A stretch of DNA of 64,000 nucleotides from an uncultured Roseibium sp. (GTDB lineage: Bacteria; Pseudomonadota; Alphaproteobacteria; Rhizobiales; Stappiaceae). The stretch is from the NCBI RefSeq assembly GCF_963669205.1, contig NZ_OY769915.1, forward strand, positions 1,524,001 to 1,588,000, in the 5' to 3' direction. Positions 1-9,335 of this stretch are shown here, piece by piece. Made by a program: the position numbers and the translations under genes. The notes beneath the pieces were generated by a model, which did not search any database, had not been told where the DNA came from, and was given only the letters and a program-made list of their open reading frames with translations. Position 1 is the stretch's first letter; each line of letters starts with the position of its first letter.

Positions 1-189
1 GGCGGCGACGCGCTCGACACGGTGATACACGGGTCCGAATTCGCCCCCAAGCGCGCGGAAGCCGACCACATGTCCTGCGCGCGCCTGCTGCTGGAAGCGG
101 GCAGCGTGCTTTATCCCGATTTCATTTCCGGATGCGGCAACGAGGACATGGTTCAGTTCCTGGAAGACTGGCGCGACACACATCCATAG
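1..189 (+). CDS. C-terminal fragment of an ankyrin-repeat-like protein
   Basis: The window opens inside a reading frame that ends with TAG at 187-189, leaving 62 residues. The visible part contains an ADHMSCARLLLEAGS stretch, which looks like the second helix of an ankyrin repeat, and ends in a short helical tail. The start and most of the protein lie upstream, so the family call rests on one partial repeat. No neighbour on this side helps. A role in protein-protein contact is typical of such repeats but cannot be shown here. Confidence 0.45.
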   Translation, partial: GGDALDTVIHGSEFAPKRAEADHMSCARLLLEAGSVLYPDFISGCGNEDMVQFLEDWRDTHP

Positions 190-308
190 GAACAGGTGCG
201 GACGGCCACACCAATCTGTGGTCGAAACTCCGATTGTTTTGACGCATTCAAGATTCTGGAGTTTAGTCGGGTCAGTTCGGTCGGGTTGTTTCCAAAAAGG
301 GGGATCGC

Positions 309-1115
309 ATGGAAAGTGCAATGGATCAGGTAGGCGCCTATGGGCCACTGATAATGAATGCGGTGAAAGCAGTCGTTGTTCTCATCATCGGCTGGATCGT
401 GGCCGGCATGGTCTCGGGACTGGTCCGGCGCAGGATTGTCAGCCATCCGCAGATTGACGACACGATCGGCGGCTTTGCCGCGTCCATCGTCCGCTGGCTG
501 ATCCTTCTGGTCACGCTGATCGCGATCCTCCAGCTCTTCGGCATCGAGGCCACCAGCCTTGTCGCAGTGCTCGGCGCGGGCACACTGGCCATCGGCCTGG
601 CGCTGCAGGGAACGCTCAGTGACTTGGCTGCCGGGGTGATGCTGATCATCTTCCGTCCCTACAAGATCGGCCAGTTTGTCGACATCGGCGGCACGTCGGG
701 CACGGTCAAGGATCTCAATATCTTCGTGACGGAACTCGTGACACCCGACAATGTCCAGATCATCATGCCCAACGGCCAGGCTTGGGGGGCGGTCGTCACC
801 AACTATTCAGCACATGACACCCGCCGTCTCGATCTGACCTTCGGCATTGACTACGGCGACGATGCCGACAAGGCCATCCAGATCATTCTGGATGTCGCCA
901 ATGCGGACGAGCGCGTCCAGAAGGACCCTGAGCCCTGGGTACGCGTTACCAATCTCGGCGACAGTTCCGTCGACCTCGGCGTTCGCCTCTGGTGCGGGGC
1001 CGCAGACTACTGGGAACTGAAATTCCACATGCTCAAGGCCGTCAAGGAAGCCTTCGATGCCGGCGGCGTTTCCATCCCCTATCCGCATTCGGTCGAGATC
1101 CAGAAGGCCGGATAA
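309..1115 (+). CDS. Small-conductance mechanosensitive channel, MscS family
   Basis: The 268-residue protein is a minimal MscS-type channel of the inner membrane, the family that opens under membrane tension to release solutes during hypo-osmotic shock. Three hydrophobic segments lie in about the first 115 residues. The third is the Gly/Ala-rich pore helix (VLGAGTLAIGLALQGTLSDLAAG), followed by the beta-domain region (FVDIGGTSGTVKDL) and a soluble C-terminal domain. The length is close to E. coli MscS (286 aa). The ATG at 309 follows a GGGGG ribosome-binding stretch; an ATG at 324 is possible but less well placed. A strong hairpin terminator follows at 1137. Confidence 0.93.
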   Translation: MESAMDQVGAYGPLIMNAVKAVVVLIIGWIVAGMVSGLVRRRIVSHPQIDDTIGGFAASIVRWLILLVTLIAILQLFGIEATSLVAVLGAGTLAIGLALQGTLSDLAAGVMLIIFRPYKIGQFVDIGGTSGTVKDLNIFVTELVTPDNVQIIMPNGQAWGAVVTNYSAHDTRRLDLTFGIDYGDDADKAIQIILDVANADERVQKDPEPWVRVTNLGDSSVDLGVRLWCGAADYWELKFHMLKAVKEAFDAGGVSIPYPHSVEIQKAG

Positions 1116-1136
1116 GCGGTTTCAGACACTTTCCGG

Positions 1137-1170
1137 GAGACCGCCTCAAACCGAGGCGGTCTCTCTTTTT
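1137..1170 (+). terminator. Rho-independent terminator of the mscS-type gene
   Basis: An 11-bp perfect stem (GAGACCGCCTC at 1137-1147, GAGGCGGTCTC at 1153-1163) with a 5-nt loop is followed by TCTTTTT. It lies 21 bp after the channel stop. Its right half overlaps the last codons and stop of the convergent antiporter gene, so the same bases serve both functions. Confidence 0.88.
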
Positions 1171-3959
1171 GTGTCCGTTTCCGGAGTGGCTTCCTCTTCG
1201 GCGTCGGCGTCAGGTGCACTCTTGGTCGCCGTTTTGTCCTTGCTCTTGGAAACCGTGATTGTCTCGGTCACCTTGATTTCCTCCGTGACCTCGATGTTGA
1301 CCGTTTCCTCATCCGTATCCGCCGGGCTCGCGGCCTCTTCTGCTGCGCTGGGCGGATTGCCTTCGCCGCCGGTTGTTTCGCCATTTTCTTCCGCGTCCTG
1401 CGGGGGATCTTCGGAAGCGAATTGCGGCACGACCGGGTCTTCTATTTCGTGCTCCGCCATGTCGGTGTTCATCAACTGCCGCATCTCGGCAAGCGCGACG
1501 ACATGTTCGCGCAGGTCCGGATGCTGGTCCATGAGCGACTTGAAATCATTGGCGCCGAGGCTGAGCAACTGACAGTATCCGAGCGCGACGACGTCGGCAC
1601 TGCGCCGTCCTCCCGTCATCAGGGCGATTTCTCCGAAGACGTCCCCGCGTCCGAGACGGACACTGTGGCTCGGTGCCTGTACCTCGACCGCACCGGATGC
1701 GATGAAATAGGCGGCATCGCCCCGGTCGCCGCGGCGGATGAGCTTCTCGCGCGGCGTGGCAAACTGGGGCCGCATCATTCGGCGGATCGCCTTCTGCTGC
1801 TTGCCGGGAAGATCCTTGAACAGGGGATGCGCGCTCACGAGATCGCGTGTTTTCAGGCCCAGATCCAGGGTTGGCCGCGTGTGGCTGGTCTTTCTGGAGC
1901 TTTCCACGTCACGCAATAGATCGCGGTGCAGTTCCGTGCCGATCAGCATTTGCTCCTTGGCGTCGTCATAGGCGGTCTCTTCCAGCCGCACGCCGGCCTT
2001 GAGCAGGAACAGGCGTTCCAGTGAATCTGCATAGTCCGGATACTGGAGGCGCAGCGCATCGATGGCCTGGATCGTTTCGTCCTGCCGCAGGCACAGCGTG
2101 TCGTTGAGAATGTCGCCGACGCGCTCGCCCAGAAGCGGCCGGATGCGGCGGTTGTTGAAGTCGATCAGCTCGTCGGCAAGGATCCGGTAGATCAAGAGAA
2201 ACTCGAACCGGTCGGCAAGCTGATTGGCCAGCGGCCGCGCGATCCGAAGGCGTCTCTGGAGAGCCTGCGCAAACCGGAAGCCGAAGCCGAATTTCAGGGG
2301 CTGCCGGGTGGCCTTGTTATAGCCTGCGCGGCCATCGCTTCGGGTCAGGTCGCCGATCTGTCCTGTCAGGGTCAGGAACCGCGAAACCGCGCGCCCCGAG
2401 ATTGTCTTTTCGTGAAAGTGCTCGAGCACGAGTTGCTGCTCCCGGTCGGCCAGCGCGATCAGGCCGATGCGGACGCGGTCCCAGTCCGAGAGTTCCTCAA
2501 GCTTGTTTGTTTCGGAGGCCGCTGCCGCTGCCCGGTCCTCGTAGCCTTTCAGAACACCCGAGGCGACCCGTTCGTCGATGTGATAGATCTTTGCGGCGCT
2601 TTCGAGCTCCGAGCGCACATCCAGCATCGCGAGGGAAAGAAACTGCGTTCTGAGCGCCTCGTCCCTCGCATTCAGCCGGTCCAGTCCAAGAAGACGGATC
2701 AGGGGCTTCAGGCTGGTGCCGTAGACGAGCAGTGTGAACAGGACAAAGCCGGTGGCAAGTTTGGTGACGAAGCCGGACACTTCCTCGTTGAGGACCGCGT
2801 GCTCCGAAACGCTGAGCGCAAGGATCAGCGTGACTGCGCCGCGCATGCCGCCCCAAAGAATGACAGTCTTGTACTTGTTGCTGACGGATTGTCCCGCGCC
2901 GAACAGGCTCATCATCGGCAGAAGCCCGAAAATCACCAGCGCACGCGCGGCCAGTGCTGCGACGATTACGACGGCCAGCAACAGGATGTCGATGGGCGCG
3001 AACCCGCCAACCAGCTTGGGAATGAGGATGGCGGACAGGAGAAAGATCAGCGAGGCCGCCCAGAAGGAAAGCTGTTCCCAGACAGAATGCAGGAACTGCC
3101 AGTTCGACGGCTGGATGCGCGACAGTCCGTAAAGGTTGAAGATCGTGCCCGCGCACACGACGGCAACGACCGCCGAAACATCCGCGAACTGGTCACTCAG
3201 CACATATGTACCGTAGGGAAGGGCAAGGCTGAGGGTGACCTGCGCCAGCGGCAGGTCGCGCATCAGCGCCAGGAGACTGACTGCGACGCGGGCCAGGATC
3301 GCACCCACGACCAGTCCGCCGATGAAGGATCTGCCGAACGCGATGGCCGCCTCGCTCGGGGTGATCGTTTCGTGCTGTGTCAGCACCCCGAGCAGGATGA
3401 CGAAGATCACGATCGCGGCGGCATCGTTCAGAAGGCTTTCTCCTTCGACGATCCGGCCGAGCCGGGCAGGCGCGCCGATATCCCTGAAAATGGCGACGAC
3501 GGCCACCGGGTCGGTGGTCGCAACGATTGCTCCGAGCAGCAGGCACACGATCAGCGTGATTTCGGGCGACAGGAATACCGATGCCAGCGGATAGAGCGCG
3601 AAACCGATGAACCCGGTCGCGACAAACACCGCCAGGACCGCCATCACCAGGATCGGAACGATGTCTTCCAGGATCCTGCGGATATCGAGCGTGATCGTTG
3701 TCTGGAACAGCAGCAACGGCAGGAACATGTAGAGGATCATTTCCGAGTTCAGAGGCGGATCGGCAAAGATCTCGGCAAAATCGTCGAAGCGGTTGGTATG
3801 GTTCGTGTAGAACAGATAGGTGGCCGAGATGCCAATCAGGGTCCCGACGATCGCAAGCAGCACGCTTGGGGCGAGACCAAGCCGCCGGGCGAGCGGTTGC
3901 AGCAATGAGATTGTTATCAATAAAAGCGCGAATGCGCCTGTAATCAATGGTGTTTCCAT
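1146..3959 (-). CDS. CPA1-type Na+(K+)/H+ antiporter with C-terminal cyclic-nucleotide-binding domain
   Basis: This 937-residue protein has an N-terminal CPA1 exchanger domain of about 420 residues with 12 or so membrane segments. The ion-site motif TDPVA is at 149-153 and ESLLND at 174-179. A long cytoplasmic region of about 280 residues follows, then a cyclic-nucleotide-binding fold at about 705-830 (RGDRGDAAYFIASGAVEV; GRGDVFGEIALMTGGRRSADV). The protein ends in a Glu/Thr-rich acidic tail of about 80 residues. The layout recalls plant SOS1 and sperm NHE exchangers, whose C-terminal domains regulate transport. The exchanged ion and any ligand are not shown by sequence. The ATG at 3959 lacks a clear ribosome-binding site. 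An EamA transporter gene lies 65 bp upstream and may be co-transcribed. Confidence 0.92.
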   Translation of the reverse strand: METPLITGAFALLLITISLLQPLARRLGLAPSVLLAIVGTLIGISATYLFYTNHTNRFDDFAEIFADPPLNSEMILYMFLPLLLFQTTITLDIRRILEDIVPILVMAVLAVFVATGFIGFALYPLASVFLSPEITLIVCLLLGAIVATTDPVAVVAIFRDIGAPARLGRIVEGESLLNDAAAIVIFVILLGVLTQHETITPSEAAIAFGRSFIGGLVVGAILARVAVSLLALMRDLPLAQVTLSLALPYGTYVLSDQFADVSAVVAVVCAGTIFNLYGLSRIQPSNWQFLHSVWEQLSFWAASLIFLLSAILIPKLVGGFAPIDILLLAVVIVAALAARALVIFGLLPMMSLFGAGQSVSNKYKTVILWGGMRGAVTLILALSVSEHAVLNEEVSGFVTKLATGFVLFTLLVYGTSLKPLIRLLGLDRLNARDEALRTQFLSLAMLDVRSELESAAKIYHIDERVASGVLKGYEDRAAAAASETNKLEELSDWDRVRIGLIALADREQQLVLEHFHEKTISGRAVSRFLTLTGQIGDLTRSDGRAGYNKATRQPLKFGFGFRFAQALQRRLRIARPLANQLADRFEFLLIYRILADELIDFNNRRIRPLLGERVGDILNDTLCLRQDETIQAIDALRLQYPDYADSLERLFLLKAGVRLEETAYDDAKEQMLIGTELHRDLLRDVESSRKTSHTRPTLDLGLKTRDLVSAHPLFKDLPGKQQKAIRRMMRPQFATPREKLIRRGDRGDAAYFIASGAVEVQAPSHSVRLGRGDVFGEIALMTGGRRSADVVALGYCQLLSLGANDFKSLMDQHPDLREHVVALAEMRQLMNTDMAEHEIEDPVVPQFASEDPPQDAEENGETTGGEGNPPSAAEEAASPADTDEETVNIEVTEEIKVTETITVSKSKDKTATKSAPDADAEEEATPETDTKRETASV

Positions 3960-4024
3960 AAACCCAATGTGCCTCGTGAATGCGGCGATATCAAATTCAC
4001 TGAAATTTTATTTCGCACCTGCTT

Positions 4025-4945
4025 TCAGGCCGCGGGATCGGCCTTGCGTTCGGAAAGCCAGATCCCGCCCAGCACCAGAACAAGGGCGATGCCGTGGTGC
4101 CACTTGAACGGTTCGCTCAGGATCGAGACGGCAAGCACGGCTGCGAAAATCGGGACGAGGTTGACGAACACGCCTGCGCGTGCGGGTCCGATGAGATCCA
4201 CGCCGCGCATGAAGAAGATCTGTGAAAGGCAGGACGGAAAGACAGCGATATAGAGCACGACAAGCCAGCCGTCGAAGGTCGGCCATTGCGCCGTTCCTGT
4301 CGAGACTTCGAAAATCAGTCCGGGTACCGAGGCCACGACGGATATGGCCGACAGGACCGCAAAGAAGGTCAGGCCGGAAACCTTCGGGCGGTTCCGGAGC
4401 GCAAGCGCGTAACTGGAATAGAGAAGGCAAGACAGGAGCATGTAGCCGTCACCCGGGTTGACTGCGAGCGACATCAACACCTCGAGGCTTCCCTGCGCCG
4501 CGATCATCGTCACCCCCACCAGGGTCAGCAATATGCCGAGTATTTGCAGGATCCGGACCTTCGTTCCGAAAAAGATCACGGACCCGATCAGCACGATGAT
4601 CGGCATCGACCCCTGGATGATGCCCAGGTTCACTGCCGTCGTCTGTGTCGCCGCGATATAGAACAGCGAGTTGAAGCCGACGAACCCGAACGCGGCCATC
4701 AGGATCATGCGCGGCAGGTAAGGGCGCATGACATCCCAGTCCGCCCGCATCCTGGTCCAGCACAGCGGAACGAGAATTCCGGCAACGAGGACCCAGCGCA
4801 GGAACACCACCATCATCGGGGACACCTCGCCCACGGCAAGGCGGCCGGCAACCGTATTGCCGCCCCAGAAAAGCGTGGTGAGCGTCAGCATGACAAAGGC
4901 ATTGCCGTATGTCATGTCGCCGAATCTTCGAGCAATCGCGAACAT
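4025..4945 (-). CDS. EamA/DMT-family inner-membrane transporter
   Basis: The 306-residue protein has about ten hydrophobic segments arranged as two EamA repeats. The first begins near LTTLFWGGNTVAGRLA and the second near GDGYMLLSCLLYSSYALALRN, and the final repeat has the usual helix with LSEPFKW. Members of this drug/metabolite transporter superfamily export amino acids, nucleosides or other small metabolites, but the substrate cannot be told here. An internal ATG at 4915 (MTYGNAF) is an alternative start. The gene is divergent from malate synthase and upstream of the antiporter. Confidence 0.88.
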   Translation of the reverse strand: MFAIARRFGDMTYGNAFVMLTLTTLFWGGNTVAGRLAVGEVSPMMVVFLRWVLVAGILVPLCWTRMRADWDVMRPYLPRMILMAAFGFVGFNSLFYIAATQTTAVNLGIIQGSMPIIVLIGSVIFFGTKVRILQILGILLTLVGVTMIAAQGSLEVLMSLAVNPGDGYMLLSCLLYSSYALALRNRPKVSGLTFFAVLSAISVVASVPGLIFEVSTGTAQWPTFDGWLVVLYIAVFPSCLSQIFFMRGVDLIGPARAGVFVNLVPIFAAVLAVSILSEPFKWHHGIALVLVLGGIWLSERKADPAA

Positions 4946-5171
4946 GAAAGGCCTGGAGAGCGGAACAGTCTGGAGAAGACACCGGTATAGGATCAGCCGT
5001 TGGACGGAAAGCCAAATCTTCGCTCCGGGAGTGCAATTTCAGATATAATAATGTTTATTTTTTCCGTTTTGGAAAAAGTCATGCGTTCTCTTGAGCAATT
5101 GACGAACGATGCCGAACGCCCCACAACACCGGTTAAATGACAATACTCGAGCCATGCGCCTGGAGAAACGA

Positions 5172-7331
5172 ATGACCGCCCGAACGAATGCCCACGGATT
5201 GCAAGTTGCCGACGTTCTTTATGACTTTGTGAACACTCGGGCATTGCCGGGGACAGGCATAGACCAGGATCATTTCTGGAGCAGTCTGTCGTCGCTTATC
5301 CATGACCTGGCACCGCGCAACAGGGCACTGTTGGAAAAGCGCGATGCGCTGCAGGAAAAGATCGATGACTGGCACAAGGCCAATCCGGGAACGCCCGACA
5401 TGGCCACCTACAAGGCCTTCCTGAGCGACATCGGCTATCTCGTGCCCCAGGGCGACGACTTCGGCGTCGGCACGGACCGGGTCGATCCGGAAATCGGGTC
5501 TGTTGCCGGCCCACAGCTCGTGGTGCCTGTCATGAATGCGCGCTATGCGCTCAATGCCGCAAACGCGCGCTGGGGGTCCTTGTACGATGCGCTCTACGGC
5601 ACCGATGCGATGGGATCGAAACCCGCGCCCGGTGGCTTCGATCCGGCACGCGGCGCCGAGGTGATCGCCTATGCGCGCAAGGTGCTTGATGAGGCTGCAC
5701 CGCTTTCTTCGGGCAGTTGGACGGAGGCGACGGGCTTTGCCGTCAGCGCCGAAGCGTTGCTTGTGAAGACAGCAGGCGGGGATGTCGCCCTGGCGGACCC
5801 GTCGCAGTTTGCCGGCTATTCCGGCGACACCGATGCGCCCTACAAAATCCTTTTGGTCAAGAACGGCCTGCACCTGGAAATCAACATCGACGCGCAGCAC
5901 CCGATCGGCAAGACTGACGCGGCACACATCGCCGACGTGGTCCTTGAATCGGCCATGTCCACGATCATGGACTGCGAGGATTCGGTGGCGGCGGTCGACG
6001 CCGAGGACAAGGTGGTCGTTTACGGCAACTGGCTCGGCCTGATGAAGGGCGACCTTGAAGACACCTTCGAAAAAGGCGGCCAATCAGTCACGCGCCGTCT
6101 CAATGGCGACCGCAACTACACGGCGTCCGACGGCTCCGCCCTGACGCTCCACGGCCGCTCGCTGCTTCTGGTGCGCAATGTCGGCCACCTGATGACCATC
6201 GATGCGGTTCTGGATAAGGATGGCAACGAGGTGCCCGAAGGTCTGCTCGACGGCATGATCACCTCGCTGATCGCGCTCCACGACATTGGCCCGAACGGCG
6301 GTAATCTCAATAGCCGCTCCGGGTCGGTCTATATCGTCAAGCCGAAGATGCACGGCCCTGAGGAAGTGGCGTTCGCCTCCGAGATCTTCGACCGGGTCGA
6401 AGATGCGCTTGGCCTTGAGCGCAACACGCTCAAGATGGGCATCATGGACGAGGAGCGCCGCACGACGATCAATCTCAAGGAGTGCATCCGTCAGGCGAAG
6501 GACCGTGTTTTCTTCATCAACACCGGGTTCCTGGACCGCACGGGCGACGAAATGCACACGTCCATGGAAGCCGGTCCGATGATCCGCAAGGGCGATATGA
6601 AGACCTCAACCTGGATCGGTGCCTATGAAAACAACAATGTCGATGTCGGTCTCGCCTGCGGCCTGCCGGGGCACGCGCAGATCGGCAAGGGCATGTGGGC
6701 GATGCCGGACCTGATGCAGGCGATGCTGGAGCAGAAGATCGGGCACCCGATGTCCGGCGCCAACACCGCCTGGGTGCCGTCCCCGACGGCGGCGACCCTG
6801 CATGCGCTACACTACTACCAGGTCTCGGTCACGAACCGTCAGGCGGAACTAAGGTCGCGTGATGCGGCCAGGGTCGAGGATATCCTCTCCATCCCCGTCG
6901 CCGAACGGCCGAACTGGGCGCCGGAGGACATTCAGGCCGAACTCGACAACAACGCACAGGGCATTCTCGGCTACGTCGTGCGCTGGGTCGAGCAGGGGAT
7001 CGGCTGTTCCAAGGTGCCGGACATCAACAATGTCGGCCTGATGGAAGACCGGGCAACGCTGCGTATCTCGTCCCAGCATATCGCCAACTGGCTGCATCAT
7101 GGCGTGGCCACGAAAGAGCAGGTCATGGAAACCATGAAACGCATGGCCGCGGTTGTTGATGAGCAGAATGCCGGCGACCCGCTCTACCGGCCGATGGCCG
7201 CCGACTTTGACAATTCCGTCGCATTCCAGGCGGCGTGCGAACTCGTGATCGAAGGCACCAGCCAGCCGAACGGCTACACCGAGCCTGTACTTCACCGCCG
7301 CCGGATCGAATTCAAGGCCAGGGCGGCCTGA
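5172..7331 (+). CDS. glcB: Malate synthase G
   Basis: The enzyme condenses glyoxylate with acetyl-CoA to malate in the glyoxylate bypass and in glycolate use, in the cytosol. The 719-residue product matches the usual length of the single-chain G isoform (about 720). Family blocks seen include MDCEDSVAAVDAEDK, a GSVYIVKPKMHGPEEVAF segment, MGIMDEERRTTINL and HTSMEAGPMIRKGDMK. The ATG at 5172 was chosen because GGAG lies just upstream and the encoded start (MTARTNAHGLQVADVLYDF) fits the family. An in-frame start at 5109 would add 21 unlikely residues. No isocitrate lyase gene is in the window. A terminator follows at 7378. Confidence 0.97.
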   Translation: MTARTNAHGLQVADVLYDFVNTRALPGTGIDQDHFWSSLSSLIHDLAPRNRALLEKRDALQEKIDDWHKANPGTPDMATYKAFLSDIGYLVPQGDDFGVGTDRVDPEIGSVAGPQLVVPVMNARYALNAANARWGSLYDALYGTDAMGSKPAPGGFDPARGAEVIAYARKVLDEAAPLSSGSWTEATGFAVSAEALLVKTAGGDVALADPSQFAGYSGDTDAPYKILLVKNGLHLEINIDAQHPIGKTDAAHIADVVLESAMSTIMDCEDSVAAVDAEDKVVVYGNWLGLMKGDLEDTFEKGGQSVTRRLNGDRNYTASDGSALTLHGRSLLLVRNVGHLMTIDAVLDKDGNEVPEGLLDGMITSLIALHDIGPNGGNLNSRSGSVYIVKPKMHGPEEVAFASEIFDRVEDALGLERNTLKMGIMDEERRTTINLKECIRQAKDRVFFINTGFLDRTGDEMHTSMEAGPMIRKGDMKTSTWIGAYENNNVDVGLACGLPGHAQIGKGMWAMPDLMQAMLEQKIGHPMSGANTAWVPSPTAATLHALHYYQVSVTNRQAELRSRDAARVEDILSIPVAERPNWAPEDIQAELDNNAQGILGYVVRWVEQGIGCSKVPDINNVGLMEDRATLRISSQHIANWLHHGVATKEQVMETMKRMAAVVDEQNAGDPLYRPMAADFDNSVAFQAACELVIEGTSQPNGYTEPVLHRRRIEFKARAA

Positions 7332-7377
7332 TCCCGCCGAAACTGCGGACCGAAGTCCGGATGACGTAAATTTTCAA

Positions 7378-7409
7378 GGCGGCTGCCCCTCCTCGCAGCC
7401 GCCGTTTTG
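7378..7409 (+). terminator. Terminator after glcB
   Basis: A 9-bp perfect stem (GGCGGCTGC at 7378-7386, GCAGCCGCC at 7395-7403) with an 8-nt loop is followed by GTTTTGT. It lies 46 bp after the malate synthase stop and before the convergent LysR gene. Confidence 0.8.
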
Positions 7410-7457
7410 TCTGTTTGCGTATTCCGGAATTGGCCGGCTCTTCCGTCCGGCCGCGGT

Positions 7458-8336
7458 TCAGCCCGCAATGCGCAGCGGGATGGCCGACTGCACTTCCTTG
7501 GCGATCTCACCGATCAAGGCATCGACCGCCGGACTGGCCGCACCGTCGCGAACCCGGGCGATGTAGGTGATGTCCGGCGGGGTGGGAAGCTCGTTTTCGA
7601 TCGTGGCAATGTCCGGTGTGACGTGTAGCCCGTTCAAGAGCGCGACGCCGAGACCCGATCTGACCGCCGACTGGATGCCCGCCGCGCTCGGGCACTCCAG
7701 AACGTTTTCGAGCCGGTGCCCCGCCGAGAGGCCCTCGGAGAAGGCCCAGACCTTGTAGAAGCAGTTGCTGTCAAAGGACAGGAACGGAATGCGATCGCCT
7801 GTGTCCAGAACGAGATCTGGAGACCGGACCCAGTGCAGCGTGTCCTCGAAGAGGATCAGATCGCTCGGTTTCACGTCTTTCCGGAAGACCTGCATCACGG
7901 CGACATCGAGTTTGCCCGCCTGCAGCCAGTCCTGCACGCACAGGCTCTGGCTTGCGCGCGTGTGAACCGTGATCTCCGGAAACAGCCGTGTGAACCGGCC
8001 GAGGATCCGGGCAACGCCGCTCGTTGTCGTGTCCTCGGTCATCCCAAGCCGGATTGTGCCGGACACCGGCCGCTTTCGAAGCGATGCCAGCGCCTCGTCA
8101 TGCAGATCGACAATCCGGCTTGCATAGGTTCTGAGCCGTTCACCGTCTTCTGTCAGTAGCGGTGCGCCCGTACGCCTGGTCAGAAGCTCGCAATCAAGGT
8201 TCTGCTCCAGCCGCCGGATCTTGTGACTGACCGCCGACTGGGACACGCAAAGATGCTCGGCAGCCCTGGTAACGCCGCCCTGCTGCACGATCGTCAGCAG
8301 CGCGCGAAGGGCATCGATCTCCAGACGTTCCGGCAT
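7458..8336 (-). CDS. LysR-family transcriptional regulator
   Basis: The 292-residue protein has an N-terminal winged helix-turn-helix (ALLTIVQQGGVTRAAEHLCVSQSAVSHKIRRLEQNL, about residues 10-45). A periplasmic-binding-protein-like effector domain follows from about residue 90. It is transcribed divergently from the dehalogenase-like hydrolase at 8447, with 110 bp between them. This is the classic arrangement for a LysR protein that autoregulates and activates its neighbour in response to a pathway intermediate. The inducer is unknown. Confidence 0.92.
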   Translation of the reverse strand: MPERLEIDALRALLTIVQQGGVTRAAEHLCVSQSAVSHKIRRLEQNLDCELLTRRTGAPLLTEDGERLRTYASRIVDLHDEALASLRKRPVSGTIRLGMTEDTTTSGVARILGRFTRLFPEITVHTRASQSLCVQDWLQAGKLDVAVMQVFRKDVKPSDLILFEDTLHWVRSPDLVLDTGDRIPFLSFDSNCFYKVWAFSEGLSAGHRLENVLECPSAAGIQSAVRSGLGVALLNGLHVTPDIATIENELPTPPDITYIARVRDGAASPAVDALIGEIAKEVQSAIPLRIAG

Positions 8337-8366
8337 TTGGGCCTCCTATGACAAAATTAGATGATG

Positions 8367-8377
8367 GAATGACATTC
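8367..8377. promoter_or_regulatory. Candidate LysR operator
   Basis: An 11-bp dyad, GAATG-A-CATTC, lies 31 bp upstream of the LysR start and 70 bp upstream of the divergent hydrolase start. Position and symmetry suit a LysR recognition site, but the link is an inference. Confidence 0.35.
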
Positions 8378-8446
8378 ATTCATTTGCTTCATATCATAGG
8401 TGTGCGCTAGGAATTTGGAAAGACCTCATTCCACGGAGCGGCACAC

Positions 8447-9292
8447 ATGCATCTCGTTAATGACCACGCGCTGATCGACAACACCCGCATTGCCCATGGC
8501 ATCCACGGCAATGGCGAACCCGTCGTCCTGATCCATGGGACGCCGTCCTCGTCCTATATCTGGCGCGGTATTGTTCCGGCCCTGGTGGACGCCGGTTACA
8601 AGGTCCACATCTACGATCTTCTCGGCTTCGGCTTGTCGGAACGTCCCTGGAGCCCGGACGTTGACACCTCCGTCACCGGTCAGGTTCCGATCCTTCAGGG
8701 GTTGCTGCGTCATTGGGGATTGGATGATTTCCACCTTATCGCCCATGACATCGGTGGCGGCATCGCGCAGCGCTTCGGCGTCTCCTTTCCCGAACGTCTC
8801 CGGTCTTTGACCATGATCGACACGGTTTCGTTCGATTCATGGCCGTCGAAGCGCACGAACGAACAGATGCGAAATGGCCTGGAAAGGCTCATCAAGGCGG
8901 GTGACGGCGAGCATCGGCAACACTTCCACGACTGGCTGCTCAGCACCGTTCACAACCCGGACGGATTGGACAAAAAAGCGGCAGGCATTTATCTGGATTT
9001 CATATCAGGCCCGATCGGCCAGGGCAGCCTCTTCCAGCATCAGGTCGGGCATTACGATCCGCGTCACACGCAGGACGTTGCAGACCGGCTGCACGAACTC
9101 GGTGGGCTCCCGGTGCAGCTTATCTGGGGCGCCGACGATGCCTGGCAGGTTGTCGACTGGGCGCACAAGCTTCACGACGCAATCCCGGGCTCGGAATTGC
9201 ATGTTCTTGAAAACTGCGGGCACTTCGCGATGGAGGATCAGCCTGAAATGATTTCCGGCCTGCTTGTCGATTTCCTGAGGCGGCGGAAATGA
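8447..9292 (+). CDS. Alpha/beta-hydrolase, haloalkane-dehalogenase/epoxide-hydrolase-like
   Basis: The 281-residue protein has the alpha/beta-hydrolase fold with the oxyanion motif HGTPSSSYIWR near residues 28-38. The nucleophile is an aspartate, D101, in the elbow HDIGGG. Asp rather than Ser is typical of haloalkane dehalogenases and epoxide hydrolases (HDWGG). H259 in ENCGHFAMED is the likely catalytic histidine, and the acid may be near D228 (GADDAWQ). Substrate cannot be assigned. Forty-four bases downstream is a haloacid-dehalogenase-like HAD gene, and a LysR regulator is divergent, which together suggest a small organohalogen or epoxide catabolic unit. Confidence 0.8.
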   Translation: MHLVNDHALIDNTRIAHGIHGNGEPVVLIHGTPSSSYIWRGIVPALVDAGYKVHIYDLLGFGLSERPWSPDVDTSVTGQVPILQGLLRHWGLDDFHLIAHDIGGGIAQRFGVSFPERLRSLTMIDTVSFDSWPSKRTNEQMRNGLERLIKAGDGEHRQHFHDWLLSTVHNPDGLDKKAAGIYLDFISGPIGQGSLFQHQVGHYDPRHTQDVADRLHELGGLPVQLIWGADDAWQVVDWAHKLHDAIPGSELHVLENCGHFAMEDQPEMISGLLVDFLRRRK

Positions 9293-9335
9293 TGCGCCGG
9301 ATCTTCATAACCTCTTCAACAGATCGGACACCCCA

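Noticed and set aside
2412..3908. A 498-codon frame on the plus strand opposite the antiporter
   Set aside because: Its product is Arg/Gln/Asp-rich and shows no domain, while the opposite strand encodes a clear CPA1 antiporter. It is a GC-driven shadow.
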